From Zunongwangia mangrovi (GTDB lineage: Bacteria; Bacteroidota; Bacteroidia; Flavobacteriales; Flavobacteriaceae), in NCBI RefSeq assembly GCF_900112105.1, contig NZ_FOKV01000003.1:310001-374000 (forward strand): DNA of 64,000 nucleotides, written 5' to 3'. The notes below the pieces were generated by a model, which had not been told where the DNA came from, did no database searches, and worked only from the letters and a program-made list of their open reading frames with translations. Positions 36,710-46,959 of this stretch are shown here, in pieces. The stretch's first letter is position 1; the number at the start of each line of letters is the position of its first letter. The position numbers and the translations under genes are program-made.

Positions 36710-38091
36710 TAATTCAAACTTTTTGTAAAGTCGGTTATTTTTCCGGCTACGGCTGTTGCTGCTGCGGTTAGCGGGCTTGCCAAGATCGTTCTTGAACCTT
36801 GTCCCTGTCTACCCTCAAAATTACGGTTACTGGTAGAAACGCAATATTCTCCTTCCGGAATTTTATCATCGTTCATTGCTAAACAAGCGGAACAACCTGG
36901 TTGCCTCAATCTAAATCCAGCTTCTTCAAAAACTTTATCCAGGCCTTCTTCCTGAATTTGAGCAGCAACCTGTCTACTTCCAGGAACAATCAAAGCATTT
37001 ACATTTTCTGCTTTTTTCTTCCCTTTAATATAACTGGCAGCCATTCTGAAATCTTCGATACGGCTATTGGTACAACTACCAATAAAGATATAATTAATTG
37101 GCTTATCAATTAAACTCTCACCTGGTTTAAAGCCCATATAACTTAAAGCTTTCGCATCACTTTTACCTCCTTCAACAGGTATTGCTCCGGTGATTTTAAT
37201 TCCCATTCCCGGGTTGGTTCCGTAGGTGATCATTGGTTCGATATCTTCAGCATCAAAAGAATATTCCTGGTCAAACTCGGCACCATCATCGGTTCTTAAA
37301 GTTTCCCAGTAGGCTTTCAGTTTATCAAATTCTTCACCTTTAGGAGCAAATTCTCTTCCTTCAACATAATCGTAAGTGGTTTGATCTGGCGCTATAAGTC
37401 CGCCACGAGCTCCCATTTCAATACTCATATTACAAACCGTCATACGGCCTTCCATAGACATGTTTTCAAAAACATCTCCGGCATATTCACAAAAATAACC
37501 AGTACCTGAATTTGTTCCCAGTTTACTAATTACATAAAGAATAACATCTTTTGGCGTTACTCCTTTCTTAAGATCACCATTTACATTTACGCGTAATCTT
37601 TTCGGTTTTTCTACCAATAAACATTGAGAAGCAAAAACCTGAGTTACCTGGCTGGTACCAATCCCAAAGGCGATAGCACCAAAAGCACCATGCGTGGAAG
37701 TATGGCTATCTCCACAAACCATAGTTTTTCCTGGTTGTGTAATACCAAGTTCTGGAGCCATTACGTGAACGATGCCGTTATATGGATGTCCTAAACCGTA
37801 AAGTGTAATATTATTTTCTTCGCAATTTTGCGATAATTCTTTCAATTGTTTTCTAGACAGTAAATCCTTTACGGGTAGATGCTGATTTTCTGTAGGCGTG
37901 TTATGATCTGCAGTCGCAACGATCTTATTAGGACGAAAAACAGGAATTTCACGCTCTTTTAGTTCGTTAAAAGCCTGCGGACTAGTAACCTCGTGAATTA
38001 AGTGTTGATCGATATATAAAATATCCGGACCATCCGGAATAGACTCTACCACGTGGGCATCCCAAATTTTATCGAAAAGGGTCTTTTTCAT
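36709..38091 (-). CDS. leuC: 3-isopropylmalate dehydratase large subunit
   Basis: Aconitase-type [4Fe-4S] isomerase of isopropylmalate. Cluster cysteines lie in [12 protein letters not shown] and in [23 protein letters not shown] is the conserved substrate block. 460 residues, normal length. Separated from leuA by 74 bases that include a hairpin. Confidence 0.97.
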   Translation of the reverse strand: MKKTLFDKIWDAHVVESIPDGPDILYIDQHLIHEVTSPQAFNELKEREIPVFRPNKIVATADHNTPTENQHLPVKDLLSRKQLKELSQNCEENNITLYGLGHPYNGIVHVMAPELGITQPGKTMVCGDSHTSTHGAFGAIAFGIGTSQVTQVFASQCLLVEKPKRLRVNVNGDLKKGVTPKDVILYVISKLGTNSGTGYFCEYAGDVFENMSMEGRMTVCNMSIEMGARGGLIAPDQTTYDYVEGREFAPKGEEFDKLKAYWETLRTDDGAEFDQEYSFDAEDIEPMITYGTNPGMGIKITGAIPVEGGKSDAKALSYMGFKPGESLIDKPINYIFIGSCTNSRIEDFRMAASYIKGKKKAENVNALIVPGSRQVAAQIQEEGLDKVFEEAGFRLRQPGCSACLAMNDDKIPEGEYCVSTSNRNFEGRQGQGSRTILASPLTAAATAVAGKITDFTKSLN

Positions 38092-38106
38092 TTATTTAAA
38101 TTTTAA

Positions 38107-38128
38107 AACACAGCGCAAGGGCTGTGTT
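38107..38128. repeat. Intergenic hairpin between leuA and leuC
   Basis: AACACAGC (38107-38114), six-base loop, GCTGTGTT (38121-38128). On the mRNA strand it is followed by TTAAAATTT, too weak for a firm terminator call; it may adjust leuA versus leuCDB output or protect an mRNA end. Confidence 0.6.
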
Positions 38129-38165
38129 AATATAAGCTTCAAAAACGAAACCTAAAATAATATCG

Positions 38166-39338
38166 TTAAGCGATTGCTTTCATTTTCTTTTTAGAGATCT
38201 CCATGATCTCGTGAATATCGTTATCTAGCACTTCTTTCTTCATATCTGCATAATTAAGAAATTCGGCATAAACAGTATCCAATTCTAATTTTGTAAGATT
38301 ATAACCTACTTTTTTAGCTTTATAAGCTAAAGCCGCACGACCACTACGAGCCGTTAAAACAATAGCAGATTCTGTTACCCCAACATCAGCAGGATCGATA
38401 ATCTCGTAGGTTTCACGATTTTTGATCACGCCGTCCTGATGAATTCCAGAGCTATGAGCAAAAGCATTTGCTCCTACGATTGCTTTATTTGGCTGTACAA
38501 ACATTCCCATTTCTCTGGAAACCATTTTACTTAATTCGAAAAGTAATTTTGGATTAATGTCTGTATTTAAGTTTAAAGTTGGGTGTTGGCGAAGAATCAT
38601 TACTACTTCTTCTAAAGCTGTATTGCCCGCACGTTCACCAATCCCGTTAATTGTACACTCGATTTGACGAGCTCCGTTAGCTACACCGGCGATTGCATTT
38701 GCCGTAGCTAAGCCAAGATCATTGTGGCAGTGACAAGAAATGGTAACATTATCGATACCTACAACATGATCTTTTAAATATTTAATTTTTTTACCGTATT
38801 CTTCAGGAAGACAATATCCTGTAGTATCTGGAATATTTAAAACTGTAGCCCCTACGTTGACGACCTCTTGGCAGACCTGTGCTAAAAAGTCATTGTCGGT
38901 TCTCCCGGCATCTTCAGCATAAAATTCAACATCATCAGCAAAATTCTTAGCGTAAGCAACTGCGTTAACTGCACGCTCGATAATTTGCTCACGAGTCGCG
39001 TTAAACTTGTATTTGATATGAGAATCTGAAGTTCCTATACCAGTATGAATACGAGGTTTTTTAGCGTACTTTAAAGCTTCAGCAGCAACTTCGATATCTT
39101 TTTTAACAGCTCTGGTGAGTCCACAAACGGCAGCGTTTTTTGCGATTTTTGAAATTTCGGTAACAGATTTAAAATCACCGGGACTCGATACAGGAAATCC
39201 GGCTTCTATAACATCTACACCCAGTTCATCTAATCTTGCCGCAATCTTTACCTTTTGTTCTGTATTTAATTTACACCCGGGAACTTGTTCACCGTCTCTC
39301 AAAGTTGTGTCAAAAATTTCTACCTTTTCTGCGCTCAT
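38166..39338 (-). CDS. leuA: 2-isopropylmalate synthase, short form without regulatory domain
   Basis: Condenses 2-oxoisovalerate and acetyl-CoA, first leucine step. DMRL-type TIM barrel: [15 protein letters not shown] near the start, metal histidines in SCHCHNDLG, and GIGERAGN. 390 residues against about 520 for E. coli LeuA: the barrel and linker are present but the C-terminal LeuA dimer (leucine-binding) domain is absent, so feedback inhibition by that domain is not possible. Homocitrate synthase is the nearest alternative, but leuCDB downstream support LeuA. Confidence 0.93.
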   Translation of the reverse strand: MSAEKVEIFDTTLRDGEQVPGCKLNTEQKVKIAARLDELGVDVIEAGFPVSSPGDFKSVTEISKIAKNAAVCGLTRAVKKDIEVAAEALKYAKKPRIHTGIGTSDSHIKYKFNATREQIIERAVNAVAYAKNFADDVEFYAEDAGRTDNDFLAQVCQEVVNVGATVLNIPDTTGYCLPEEYGKKIKYLKDHVVGIDNVTISCHCHNDLGLATANAIAGVANGARQIECTINGIGERAGNTALEEVVMILRQHPTLNLNTDINPKLLFELSKMVSREMGMFVQPNKAIVGANAFAHSSGIHQDGVIKNRETYEIIDPADVGVTESAIVLTARSGRAALAYKAKKVGYNLTKLELDTVYAEFLNYADMKKEVLDNDIHEIMEISKKKMKAIA

Positions 39339-39394
39339 AAGAGTTTTTTTTTGCTTTATCTTTAACTAAAGTATAATAAAGCCTATTGCTGGCG

Positions 39395-39408
39395 TAGTGA
39401 GCGCACTA
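39395..39408. promoter_or_regulatory. Near-palindromic operator candidate in the divergent leuA region
   Basis: TAGTGAGCGCACTA: five-base arms TAGTG/CACTA around a near-symmetric centre. It lies between divergent leuA and the gene at 39486, where a regulator could act on either. A weak -7-type box TATTTTTG follows at 39435-39442 for the plus-strand gene. Confidence 0.3.
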
Positions 39409-39485
39409 AAGTGTTACGATAATTAAATTAGTTATATTTTTGTAATATATCTGATTTTCAGTTACTTAAAAAGTATCTTGTTACA

Positions 39486-41030
39486 ATGACCAACGATTTA
39501 ACGGATAACCTATTTTCTTTAATTAAATCACTTTCTCCTTCAGAAAAAAGACAATTTTCGCTGTATGTTGGAAGAATTGGAGTGAATTCAGACAGTAAAT
39601 TTCTTAACCTGTTTAAGATTTTAAGCAAGCAAAAGAAGTACGATGAAGAATTAGTGCTTAAAAACACCAATATCACCAAGCAGCAATTATCAAATATTAA
39701 GGCGCATCTTTATAAACAGATCTTAATTAGTTTAAGGCTGAATCCTGCTCACCAGAGCATTCCTATACAGATACGAGAGCAACTGGATTTCGCTATTATT
39801 TTATACCGAAAAGGGCTTTATAAACAAAGTTTAAAACTTTTGGATAAAACTAAAGCTACCGCTTTGGCCTATGAAGAGAAAAATTTAGCTTACGAGATCC
39901 TGGAACTCGAGAAGATCATCGAATCGCAATATATTACTCGAAGTATTGAAAACAGGGCTGAAATTTTAATAAAACAAACCGAAGAACTTACCAAGCTTAA
40001 CCAGATTTCGAGTAAGTTATCTAATTTATCGCTTCAGTTATATGGAATTTTTCTGAAAATGGGATATGCCCGTACTGAAGAAGAAGCTATTGCTATCCAT
40101 GATTATTTTGAAACCAATTTACCAGAATATGAGTTTGCAGACCTGGGTTTCAAAGAGAAATTATGGCTTTTTCAGGCACATTTATGGTATAGTTTTATCA
40201 CACAAAATTTCCTGAATGCATTTCGATATTCTTCAAAATGGATCGATCTTTTTAACGAAAATGACCATCTAATTTCGGTGCATCCAGTATTTTATTTAAA
40301 GGGGAATCATTATTTATTAGAGTCTTTATTCTATTTAAATCACACGGTCACTTTCGAGAAAGTGCTGCATCGTTTTGAAGATACGCTTAAGAATCCAAAA
40401 ATTCCTGATGACGATAATATCGCCTCGCTTTCCTTTCTTTATTTGTACGCAAATAAGCTCAACTTAAGGTTTATGAAAGGCGAATTTCACGGTGGTGAAG
40501 GCCTGGTAGAAAAGATCGATCAAAAAATTAAGCGCTATAAAGGAAAGATCGACGAGCATCATATTATGGTATTTTATTATAAGATCGCTTCACTTTATTT
40601 TGGGGACGGAAACAATAAAAAATGTATTCAATATCTAGGGAAGATCATTCAGAATAAATCTTTAGAAATGCGTGAAGATCTTATGTGTTTTTCAAGGATT
40701 CTAAGTCTTGTGGCGCATTACGAAGCAGGAATGGATTATCATTTAGAACGACTTATTAAATCTACTTATAAGTTTTTGATCAGGATGAACGATTTGCACG
40801 AGGTTCAAAAGGAAATGATTAAATTTTTAAGAAATCTTCCAGATGTTAGTCCGTTAGATATAAAAGACGAGTTTAGAAAACTCCATGCAACACTAAAACA
40901 ATACGAAGATCACCCATTTGAGCGTCGTGCTTTCTTGTATCTAGATATTATTTCCTGGTTAGAAAGTAAGATCGATAATCGCCCGGTTGCCGATGTGATC
41001 AAAGAGAAAGTAAACGAATACGCACGCTAA
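39486..41030 (+). CDS. Hypothetical helical-repeat protein (TPR-like)
   Basis: A 514-residue soluble protein that I cannot place in a named family. It is almost wholly helical with TPR-like spacing of aromatic and small residues (LYRKGLYKQSLKLLDKTKA, YKIASLYFGDGNNKKCIQYL), and starts MTNDLTDNLFSLIKSLSPSE. No signal peptide or catalytic motif. Divergent from leuA and 11 bases upstream of an EamA-type transporter gene, with which it may be co-transcribed. Probably a protein-interaction scaffold; no further claim. Confidence 0.85.
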   Translation: MTNDLTDNLFSLIKSLSPSEKRQFSLYVGRIGVNSDSKFLNLFKILSKQKKYDEELVLKNTNITKQQLSNIKAHLYKQILISLRLNPAHQSIPIQIREQLDFAIILYRKGLYKQSLKLLDKTKATALAYEEKNLAYEILELEKIIESQYITRSIENRAEILIKQTEELTKLNQISSKLSNLSLQLYGIFLKMGYARTEEEAIAIHDYFETNLPEYEFADLGFKEKLWLFQAHLWYSFITQNFLNAFRYSSKWIDLFNENDHLISVHPVFYLKGNHYLLESLFYLNHTVTFEKVLHRFEDTLKNPKIPDDDNIASLSFLYLYANKLNLRFMKGEFHGGEGLVEKIDQKIKRYKGKIDEHHIMVFYYKIASLYFGDGNNKKCIQYLGKIIQNKSLEMREDLMCFSRILSLVAHYEAGMDYHLERLIKSTYKFLIRMNDLHEVQKEMIKFLRNLPDVSPLDIKDEFRKLHATLKQYEDHPFERRAFLYLDIISWLESKIDNRPVADVIKEKVNEYAR

Positions 41031-41041
41031 AAAGCAATAAT

Positions 41042-41908
41042 TTGGTTGAAGAAAGAGCCGATTTAAAACATATCTTAAAGTTAAACCTGGCGGTTATAAT
41101 TATTAGTACATCGGGAACTCTTGGACGCTATATAGAACTGAGTCCGTTTTTGATTATTTTCCTGCGATCTTTTATAGCTATTTGGGCCTTGCTTATTTTT
41201 TGCAAGATCAAAGGATTAAAACTGAATTTTTCAAACAAAAAAGATCTTCTAAAAGTTCTTTTCGCCGGTGTTTTAATGTGTGCGCACTGGCTTACCTATT
41301 TTCAATCGCTTAAATTATCCAGTGTGGCTATAGGGATGCTTTCGATTTATACTTATCCGGTAATTACTACATTTTTAGAACCACTGATCCGTAAAACCGG
41401 TTTCAATAAAATACATCTGTTCTTAGGGATTTTGGTCTTATTTGGAGTCTATTTTTTGGTACCAGAATTTAGTTTAGATAATCAACAAACTATCGCAGTA
41501 TGTTTTGGTGTAGGATCGGCATTTTTATATTCACTTCGGAATATCTTAATGAAACAGCAGGCTTCAAAATATAACGGATCTGTTTTGATGTTATTTCAAA
41601 TGTTTGTGGTAAGCACGCTTTTGATTCCGGTGTTGTTCTTTTTTGATTTATCGGTCATTCCATCGCAATTAGCCCCGGTTTTGGTGTTGGGATTATTAAC
41701 AACATCCGTTGGGCATACGCTTTTAGTGAGCAGTTTTAAGTATTTTTCAGCAACAACCGCAAGTATTATCAGTAGCGCACAGCCTATCTACGGAATTTTA
41801 CTCGGTTATTTTATTCTGAATGAAGTTCCGTCGATAAATACTGTGATTGGCGGACTATTAATCGCGACCGCTGTTTTTACTGAAATTTTTAGAAGTTTTA
41901 AAAAGTAA
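41042..41908 (+). CDS. DMT-superfamily (EamA) transporter
   Basis: 288 residues, about ten membrane helices in two EamA repeats (NLAVIIISTSGTLGRYIELS at the start of the first; SAFLYSLRNILMKQQ at the second). These export or exchange small metabolites; substrate unknown. The start is a TTG at 41042, with no better ATG near. Converges with the GH15 gene 17 bases away. Confidence 0.9.
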   Translation: MVEERADLKHILKLNLAVIIISTSGTLGRYIELSPFLIIFLRSFIAIWALLIFCKIKGLKLNFSNKKDLLKVLFAGVLMCAHWLTYFQSLKLSSVAIGMLSIYTYPVITTFLEPLIRKTGFNKIHLFLGILVLFGVYFLVPEFSLDNQQTIAVCFGVGSAFLYSLRNILMKQQASKYNGSVLMLFQMFVVSTLLIPVLFFFDLSVIPSQLAPVLVLGLLTTSVGHTLLVSSFKYFSATTASIISSAQPIYGILLGYFILNEVPSINTVIGGLLIATAVFTEIFRSFKK

Positions 41909-41925
41909 GCTGAAATTATACAATC

Positions 41926-43728
41926 TTAGCTATTATTTTTTCGATCCATTTTTTTATTCAGTTCAAGACAAGCATTAATAAGTGCCAAATGCGTTAAAGC
42001 CTGCGGAAAATTTCCAACCTGTTCACCACTTTTACTTATCTGTTCACTAAATAATCTAAGCGAATTGCCATAACCTAAAATGCGTGAAAAATTCTCGGCA
42101 GCCTCTTCGATACGATCTCCTAGCGCAAGACATTCAATGTACCAAAAAGAGCACATCGTAAAAGTTCCTTCTTCACCTTCTAAACCATCAGCATCATTTT
42201 CTGCAGCACGATAGCGATACACCAAAACATCATATTTTAATTCACGCTCAATAGCTTTAAGTGTCTTTTCCCATTTTTCGTCATGCTTATCTATAAAATG
42301 CAGAATTGGCATAAGTAGGGCAGAAGCGTCAATTTCATCTGTTCCTTTATGCTGAATAAAAGCCTCTTTTTCTTCATTCCAAAAATCAGCGTAAATGCTG
42401 TCTTTTATTTGTTTTCTAACTTTTTCCCATTTCTCTTTAGGGAAATCAAGATCGTTACCTTCAGCAAGTTTAATTCCGCGATCTAGAGCAACCCAACAGG
42501 TTAACCTAGAATGTAGAAACTCTTTTTTATCGCCTCTAATTTCCCAAATTCCGCGGTCCTTATCTTTCCAGTGTTCACACACATATTCTATATGATGTTT
42601 GATGTTTTCCCAGAAATCTTTCTTTATTGGGCCATCGTGCAAATAATAAACATATACAGCATCGATAAGTTCGCCATAAATATCTAATTGCATTTGGTTT
42701 TTGGCCTCGTTACCAACTCTAACCGGCTTACTATTTTTATAGCCATTAAAATGCTCCAGGTTTCGTTCATCTGGCGGAGTTTTACCATCGTAAGTATAAA
42801 CCAGATCCATTTTATCTTTAAAGCAATATTTTTCTACCCATTTAAAAAATGATTTCGCTTCTTCTTTAAAACCGAGTTTTAAAAAGGCATACATCGCAAA
42901 TGCAGCATCACGAATCCAGGTATAGCGGTAATCCCAATTTCTTTCGCCACCAATCTTCTCTGGTAATCCAAAGGTTGGTGCAGCAATTAGACTTCCTTCT
43001 TTATGAGACGTTAGCAATTTTAGGGTAATCGCAGATCTTAAAACGGTTTCTACCCAGCGACCTTTGTAGGTAGATTTGCTTACCCAATTTTGCCAGTATT
43101 TATTACTTTCTTCAAGATAATTTTCTCCAAAAGAAGGCATGTTTTCCTGTTGCTCTTCGGTTAAATGGAAATCGGTTAAAATGAAGTATGCCGATTCTCT
43201 TTCAGCTAAAGAAAATTCAGAAAAACCATCGTCCATTGAGATATATAGATCCTGGCAACTATTTAGGCATAAAAAATTATCGTCGCCCGTAGAAAAGCAA
43301 ATTTCATTGCCTTTTTGTGTCGCTTTATGTCTGGTTTCGGCATGATTAAATCTTGGGTTGCATTTTACCCGGTAGGAAATATCGCCATAAGTTGTCGTGA
43401 CCTTTCTTAAGAGTTTAAATTTATGATCTTTTTCATCGACCACCATCGTATCACAAATTTCACCCATACCATCCTTAGACGAAAAACGTGTAATTAAAGT
43501 GGCAGTATTGGTTACATAAAATTGTTTGTATTCCAGGTTTTCGATGAGTGGTTCTATGGCAAAACCACCACCTTTATCTTCATCTAAAATAGTGGCAAAA
43601 ACTGTGGGTGAATCGAAATTTGGGAAACACATAAAATCAATGTCACCCTGCAACGACACAAGTGCTGTGGTTTGTAAGTTCCCAATAAAGCCGTAATTAT
43701 TGATCTTGGTAAATTTTGTTTTCTGCAT
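41926..43728 (-). CDS. Glycoside hydrolase family 15 protein (glucoamylase/trehalase-like)
   Basis: Cytoplasmic (alpha/alpha)6-barrel hydrolase. An N-terminal beta-sandwich (ALVSLQGDIDFMCFPNFDSP onward) precedes the barrel, whose motifs include GGERNWDYRYTWIRDAAF and DADGLEGEEGTFTMCSFW, the latter carrying the expected carboxylate. The frame opens at a TTG (43758), but ATG 43728 gives the usual family start QKTKFTKINNYGFIGNL, so I use it: 600 residues. No signal peptide. Bacterial GH15 proteins of this length include glucoamylase, glucodextranase and trehalase-type activities; which one applies here is unknown. Confidence 0.9.
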   Translation of the reverse strand: MQKTKFTKINNYGFIGNLQTTALVSLQGDIDFMCFPNFDSPTVFATILDEDKGGGFAIEPLIENLEYKQFYVTNTATLITRFSSKDGMGEICDTMVVDEKDHKFKLLRKVTTTYGDISYRVKCNPRFNHAETRHKATQKGNEICFSTGDDNFLCLNSCQDLYISMDDGFSEFSLAERESAYFILTDFHLTEEQQENMPSFGENYLEESNKYWQNWVSKSTYKGRWVETVLRSAITLKLLTSHKEGSLIAAPTFGLPEKIGGERNWDYRYTWIRDAAFAMYAFLKLGFKEEAKSFFKWVEKYCFKDKMDLVYTYDGKTPPDERNLEHFNGYKNSKPVRVGNEAKNQMQLDIYGELIDAVYVYYLHDGPIKKDFWENIKHHIEYVCEHWKDKDRGIWEIRGDKKEFLHSRLTCWVALDRGIKLAEGNDLDFPKEKWEKVRKQIKDSIYADFWNEEKEAFIQHKGTDEIDASALLMPILHFIDKHDEKWEKTLKAIERELKYDVLVYRYRAAENDADGLEGEEGTFTMCSFWYIECLALGDRIEEAAENFSRILGYGNSLRLFSEQISKSGEQVGNFPQALTHLALINACLELNKKMDRKNNS

Positions 43729-43965
43729 GAAATCTTCGGATAGTAAAATTTTCTCCAAATTACTTCAAGAATGGCCGATTTGAAAATCTTAATAATGCCT
43801 TTGTGAAAGATTTAATATCGGAAATCGAAATTTTAAAACAAGTTTTTGAAAAATAAGAAGCTCTTAAGAAGTGTTGAAGCCTAGTTATTGCTGCGGTTTA
43901 ATTAGAATAGAGAAAATAGAGAAGTGACCAGAGATCTATTTTGAACACTAAATGTTGAAAGACTT

Positions 43966-44306
43966 AATTTGAAAATTATTTTTAAGCTATAGACCAAGAT
44001 TGTTGATTTGAGAGATGTTTTTTAAATGCTGAAAGCTGACTGTTAGAAGCTGAAAGATTAAATTTGAAAATGTATTGATGTGCTAATTTGAAAATTATTT
44101 TTAAGCTATAGGCTAAGATTATTAATATTTGAGATGTTTTTTTAATGCTGAAAGCTGAAACATTCAATTTGAAAATATGTTGATGTGCTAATTTGAAAAT
44201 AATCTCTAAGCTATAGGTTAAGATTGTAGAATTTCGTGATGTTTTTTTAATTGCTGAATGCTGAAAGCTGAATGCTAAAAGAACTGTAAACCGTCAACTG
44301 TCAACT
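43966..44306. repeat. Degenerate ~105-120 bp tandem repeats in a gene-free stretch
   Basis: The 590 bases before the pseudouridine synthase end (43729-44319) contain no gene. Three copies start with AATTTGAAAATTATTTTTAA-type sequence at 43966, 44085 and 44190, each followed by GCTATAG, AAGATT, GATGTTTTTTT and GCTGAAAGCTGA. The tail 44284-44306 (CTGTAAACCGTCAACTGTCA) recurs as CTGTAAACCGTTAACTGTAA at 61493. Minus-strand frames here are repeat shadows. Confidence 0.85.
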
Positions 44307-44319
44307 GAAAAACTAAACC

Positions 44320-45021
44320 CTAAACACAAGCCTTCCAAAGCGGCTCATCTGGAACGTCAGCAATTACTTTTACAGGTTCATTTTTTACGGGATGGATAAA
44401 TTCTAATTTACGAGCATGTAAATGAATCCCAGCATCCTTATTACTGCGATCAAATCCGTATTTTAGATCACCTTTTATAGGACATCCAATCGCCGAAAGC
44501 TGACTACGAATCTGGTGATGTCTACCGGTGTGTAAATCGATTTCCAATAAAAAATAATTGTTCAATTCCTTCAAGATTCGATATTCCAATATCGCTTTTT
44601 TACTATCTGGAACTTCATTTTTGTGAGCGAAAGATTTATTCTGTTTTGGATTGCGTTTTAAATAATGAACAAGTACATCTTTATCTTTTGGAGGCCTATT
44701 TTTTACCACCGCCCAATAGGTTTTTTTAGCCTCTTTTTGCTGGAACAACTTATTGAGTCTTGGTAGCGCTTTAGAAGTTTTAGAAAATAATACAATGCCG
44801 CTTGTTGGACGATCCAAACGATGCACGACACCTAAATACACATTCCCTGGTTTGTTATATTTTTCTTTTATGTACGATTTTACCACCTCACTAAGTGGTT
44901 TATCGCCGGTTTTATCACCCTGTACGATATCACCCACACGTTTATTCACGATGATCACGTGATTGTCTTCGTGTAAAACCTGTAAATTATCTTTGTTAGA
45001 AAGTAACTTATCTGTCGCCAT
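44320..45021 (-). CDS. RluA-family pseudouridine synthase
   Basis: Converts uridine to pseudouridine in rRNA or tRNA. Catalytic aspartate D70 in VVHRLDRPTSG; LHTGRHHQIRSQL and GDLKYGF follow, as in RluA enzymes. 233 residues and no S4 domain, so it is the short RluA type. Overlaps the ASCH gene by one base and is the last of four minus-strand genes starting with panB. Confidence 0.93.
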   Translation of the reverse strand: MATDKLLSNKDNLQVLHEDNHVIIVNKRVGDIVQGDKTGDKPLSEVVKSYIKEKYNKPGNVYLGVVHRLDRPTSGIVLFSKTSKALPRLNKLFQQKEAKKTYWAVVKNRPPKDKDVLVHYLKRNPKQNKSFAHKNEVPDSKKAILEYRILKELNNYFLLEIDLHTGRHHQIRSQLSAIGCPIKGDLKYGFDRSNKDAGIHLHARKLEFIHPVKNEPVKVIADVPDEPLWKACV

Positions 45022-45518
45022 TATTTTTTAGGATAAATACATTTAAAATATTCGCAAAAGATCATCATATTTTCATCAAACTCAGTTTCAGGAATATTTT
45101 GTTCTCTGCAATAATACGCTTTATGTACCTTTTTCCAATACGCTAAAGATTTATCTCCTTCACCTTCAATTTGGGCAAATTTAGGTGTAATTTTATTGTA
45201 GGGTATACATTCAATTTTTTCGATCTGGATCACGGCTTTTGCAACTCCATCCCAGTTAGTAACGATAAAAAGATCACCTGGTTTACTAAACTCAATTTTA
45301 TTGCTTTTAAACCATTTTAGAGAAGACGCAGTTGCTTTTTTTGTTCCTTCAAGAACCAGATCTGCACATTCATTAGCGTCTTTTTGGTTATCGCAGAAAT
45401 AGAACGACTCCGGAATTCCTTTTTGCTGAAATTGAGGCTGATTTTCAATAAAATCGGCCCACATTTTTTCAACCGAAACATAATTCTTAGCAACCCGATT
45501 TTCATGTTCTGTTTTCAT
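45021..45518 (-). CDS. ASCH-domain protein
   Basis: 165 residues with an ASCH (PUA-like) RNA-binding fold: LEGTKKATASSLKWF near residue 78, FSKPGDLFIVTNWDG near 95 and EGEGDKSLAYWKKVHKAYY near 135. Members bind RNA and some hydrolyse modified nucleosides; function here is open. Lies six bases downstream of a cupin gene and overlaps the pseudouridine synthase, a context that fits RNA metabolism. Confidence 0.88.
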   Translation of the reverse strand: MKTEHENRVAKNYVSVEKMWADFIENQPQFQQKGIPESFYFCDNQKDANECADLVLEGTKKATASSLKWFKSNKIEFSKPGDLFIVTNWDGVAKAVIQIEKIECIPYNKITPKFAQIEGEGDKSLAYWKKVHKAYYCREQNIPETEFDENMMIFCEYFKCIYPKK

Positions 45519-45523
45519 CAGAA

Positions 45524-46027
45524 TTATTCTCGGGTGAAATCGCTAATTAATTCTTTATGCTGAGGAAATTTTTGCGTCAGGGAATCTCGATTAGCAAGTG
45601 TGAAATCTTCAAAATCGAAACCTGGAGCCACAGTGCAACCCACAAACGAAAAATGATCTGGCTGAATAACCTTTGCTGCAAACCAATAATTTCTAGGAAC
45701 TACATATTGCGGAACTTCACCGTTTTCAAGATCTCTTCCAATTTTTATTTCTGAAAGTTCTCCTGATGGTGAAATGGTATATAAAAGAAGAGGTGAGCCA
45801 TCGTAAAAATGCCAAACCTCTTCCTGATTTATTTTATGAAATGCTGAAAAATTCTCTGAAGTCAGCAAAAAGTAAATACTGGTCGAATAATTTCTTTCGG
45901 TTTTAAAAGCTTCAGGCAAAGCATCAGCTTCAATAAGATCTTCACTTCGATAAACTTCCTTAAAAAAGCCACCTTCCGGATGAGCTTGTAAGTTTAAGCG
46001 ATCGATTATTTTTTCCGCAGTATTCAT
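45524..46027 (-). CDS. Cupin-fold protein of the DUF985 type
   Basis: 167 residues, a single cupin barrel. LQAHPEGGFFKEVYRSED at the start, SIYFLLTSENFSAFHKI, EEVWHFYDGSPLLLY and FVGCTVAPGFDFEDFTLA are DUF985 hallmarks. No known reaction that I can assign. 28 bases downstream of panB and six upstream of the ASCH gene. Confidence 0.9.
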   Translation of the reverse strand: MNTAEKIIDRLNLQAHPEGGFFKEVYRSEDLIEADALPEAFKTERNYSTSIYFLLTSENFSAFHKINQEEVWHFYDGSPLLLYTISPSGELSEIKIGRDLENGEVPQYVVPRNYWFAAKVIQPDHFSFVGCTVAPGFDFEDFTLANRDSLTQKFPQHKELISDFTRE

Positions 46028-46055
46028 TCAGTAGAAATCTTTTTAGCAAAAAACT

Positions 46056-46874
46056 TTAGTATTGCTCGTCTTCAGAAGGGAAATCACCACTTTTCACATC
46101 TTCAGCATAACGCTGAAATGCGCCTGTCATTTCGCTATAAAGATCTAGATATCTTCTAAGGAATCTCGGATTAAATTCTTTGGTCATTCCCAACATATCG
46201 TGAACCACTAAAACCTGGCCATCACAACCGTTTCCTGCACCAATTCCTATAACCGGAATGCTCACACTTTCTGCCACTTCTCTAGCTAATTTTGCCGGAA
46301 CTTTTTCTAAGACTACTGCAAAACAACCTAATCTTTCGAGCATTTTTGCATCAGATTTTAGCTTTTCAGCTTCTTCTTCGTCTTTTGCTCTAACCGTATA
46401 TGTACCGAATTTATAAATAGATTGTGGCGTTAAGCCTAAATGTCCCATCACCGGAATCCCGGCATGTAGAATTCGTTTAATAGACTCCTTAATTTCTTTA
46501 CCACCTTCTAACTTGATAGCGTGAGCGCCACTTTCTTTCATAATTCTAATGGAAGAACGCAAAGCTTCTTTAGGATCACTTTGGTAAGTCCCAAACGGAA
46601 GATCTACAACAACCAAAGAGCGACTAATGGCATTTACAACACTTTTAGCGTGGTAGATCATGTGATCTAGCGTCATAGGTAACGTAGTCTCGTATCCTGC
46701 CATAACGTTACTGGCCGAATCGCCCACAAGAATCACATCGATTCCTGCGCCATCCATAATTTTTGCCATCGAGTAATCGTAGGCGGTAAGCATAGAGATT
46801 TTCTCTCCACGCTTTTTCATATCGACTAAAGACTTAACTGTAATTCTTTTATATTCTTTTTTAGCAACAGACAT
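46056..46874 (-). CDS. panB: 3-methyl-2-oxobutanoate hydroxymethyltransferase
   Basis: Adds a hydroxymethyl group from methylene-tetrahydrofolate to 2-oxoisovalerate, first step to pantothenate. Conserved blocks: [57 protein letters not shown] and [14 protein letters not shown]. 272 residues. Leads a four-gene minus-strand set (panB, cupin, ASCH, pseudouridine synthase). Its substrate is the ilvD product. Confidence 0.96.
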   Translation of the reverse strand: MSVAKKEYKRITVKSLVDMKKRGEKISMLTAYDYSMAKIMDGAGIDVILVGDSASNVMAGYETTLPMTLDHMIYHAKSVVNAISRSLVVVDLPFGTYQSDPKEALRSSIRIMKESGAHAIKLEGGKEIKESIKRILHAGIPVMGHLGLTPQSIYKFGTYTVRAKDEEEAEKLKSDAKMLERLGCFAVVLEKVPAKLAREVAESVSIPVIGIGAGNGCDGQVLVVHDMLGMTKEFNPRFLRRYLDLYSEMTGAFQRYAEDVKSGDFPSEDEQY

Positions 46875-46959
46875 TAATCTAAGTTTTTATATGCGTAAAA
46901 ATAAGGTTTTAATGAGAGACTAATTAAGATATTGTCAAGAATTTAGGGAATATGAAATC

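Noticed and set aside
43982-44167. Minus-strand ORF in the tandem-repeat stretch
   Set aside because: Its sequence is a translation of the repeats (LSASNSQLSAFKK); other copies are not open.
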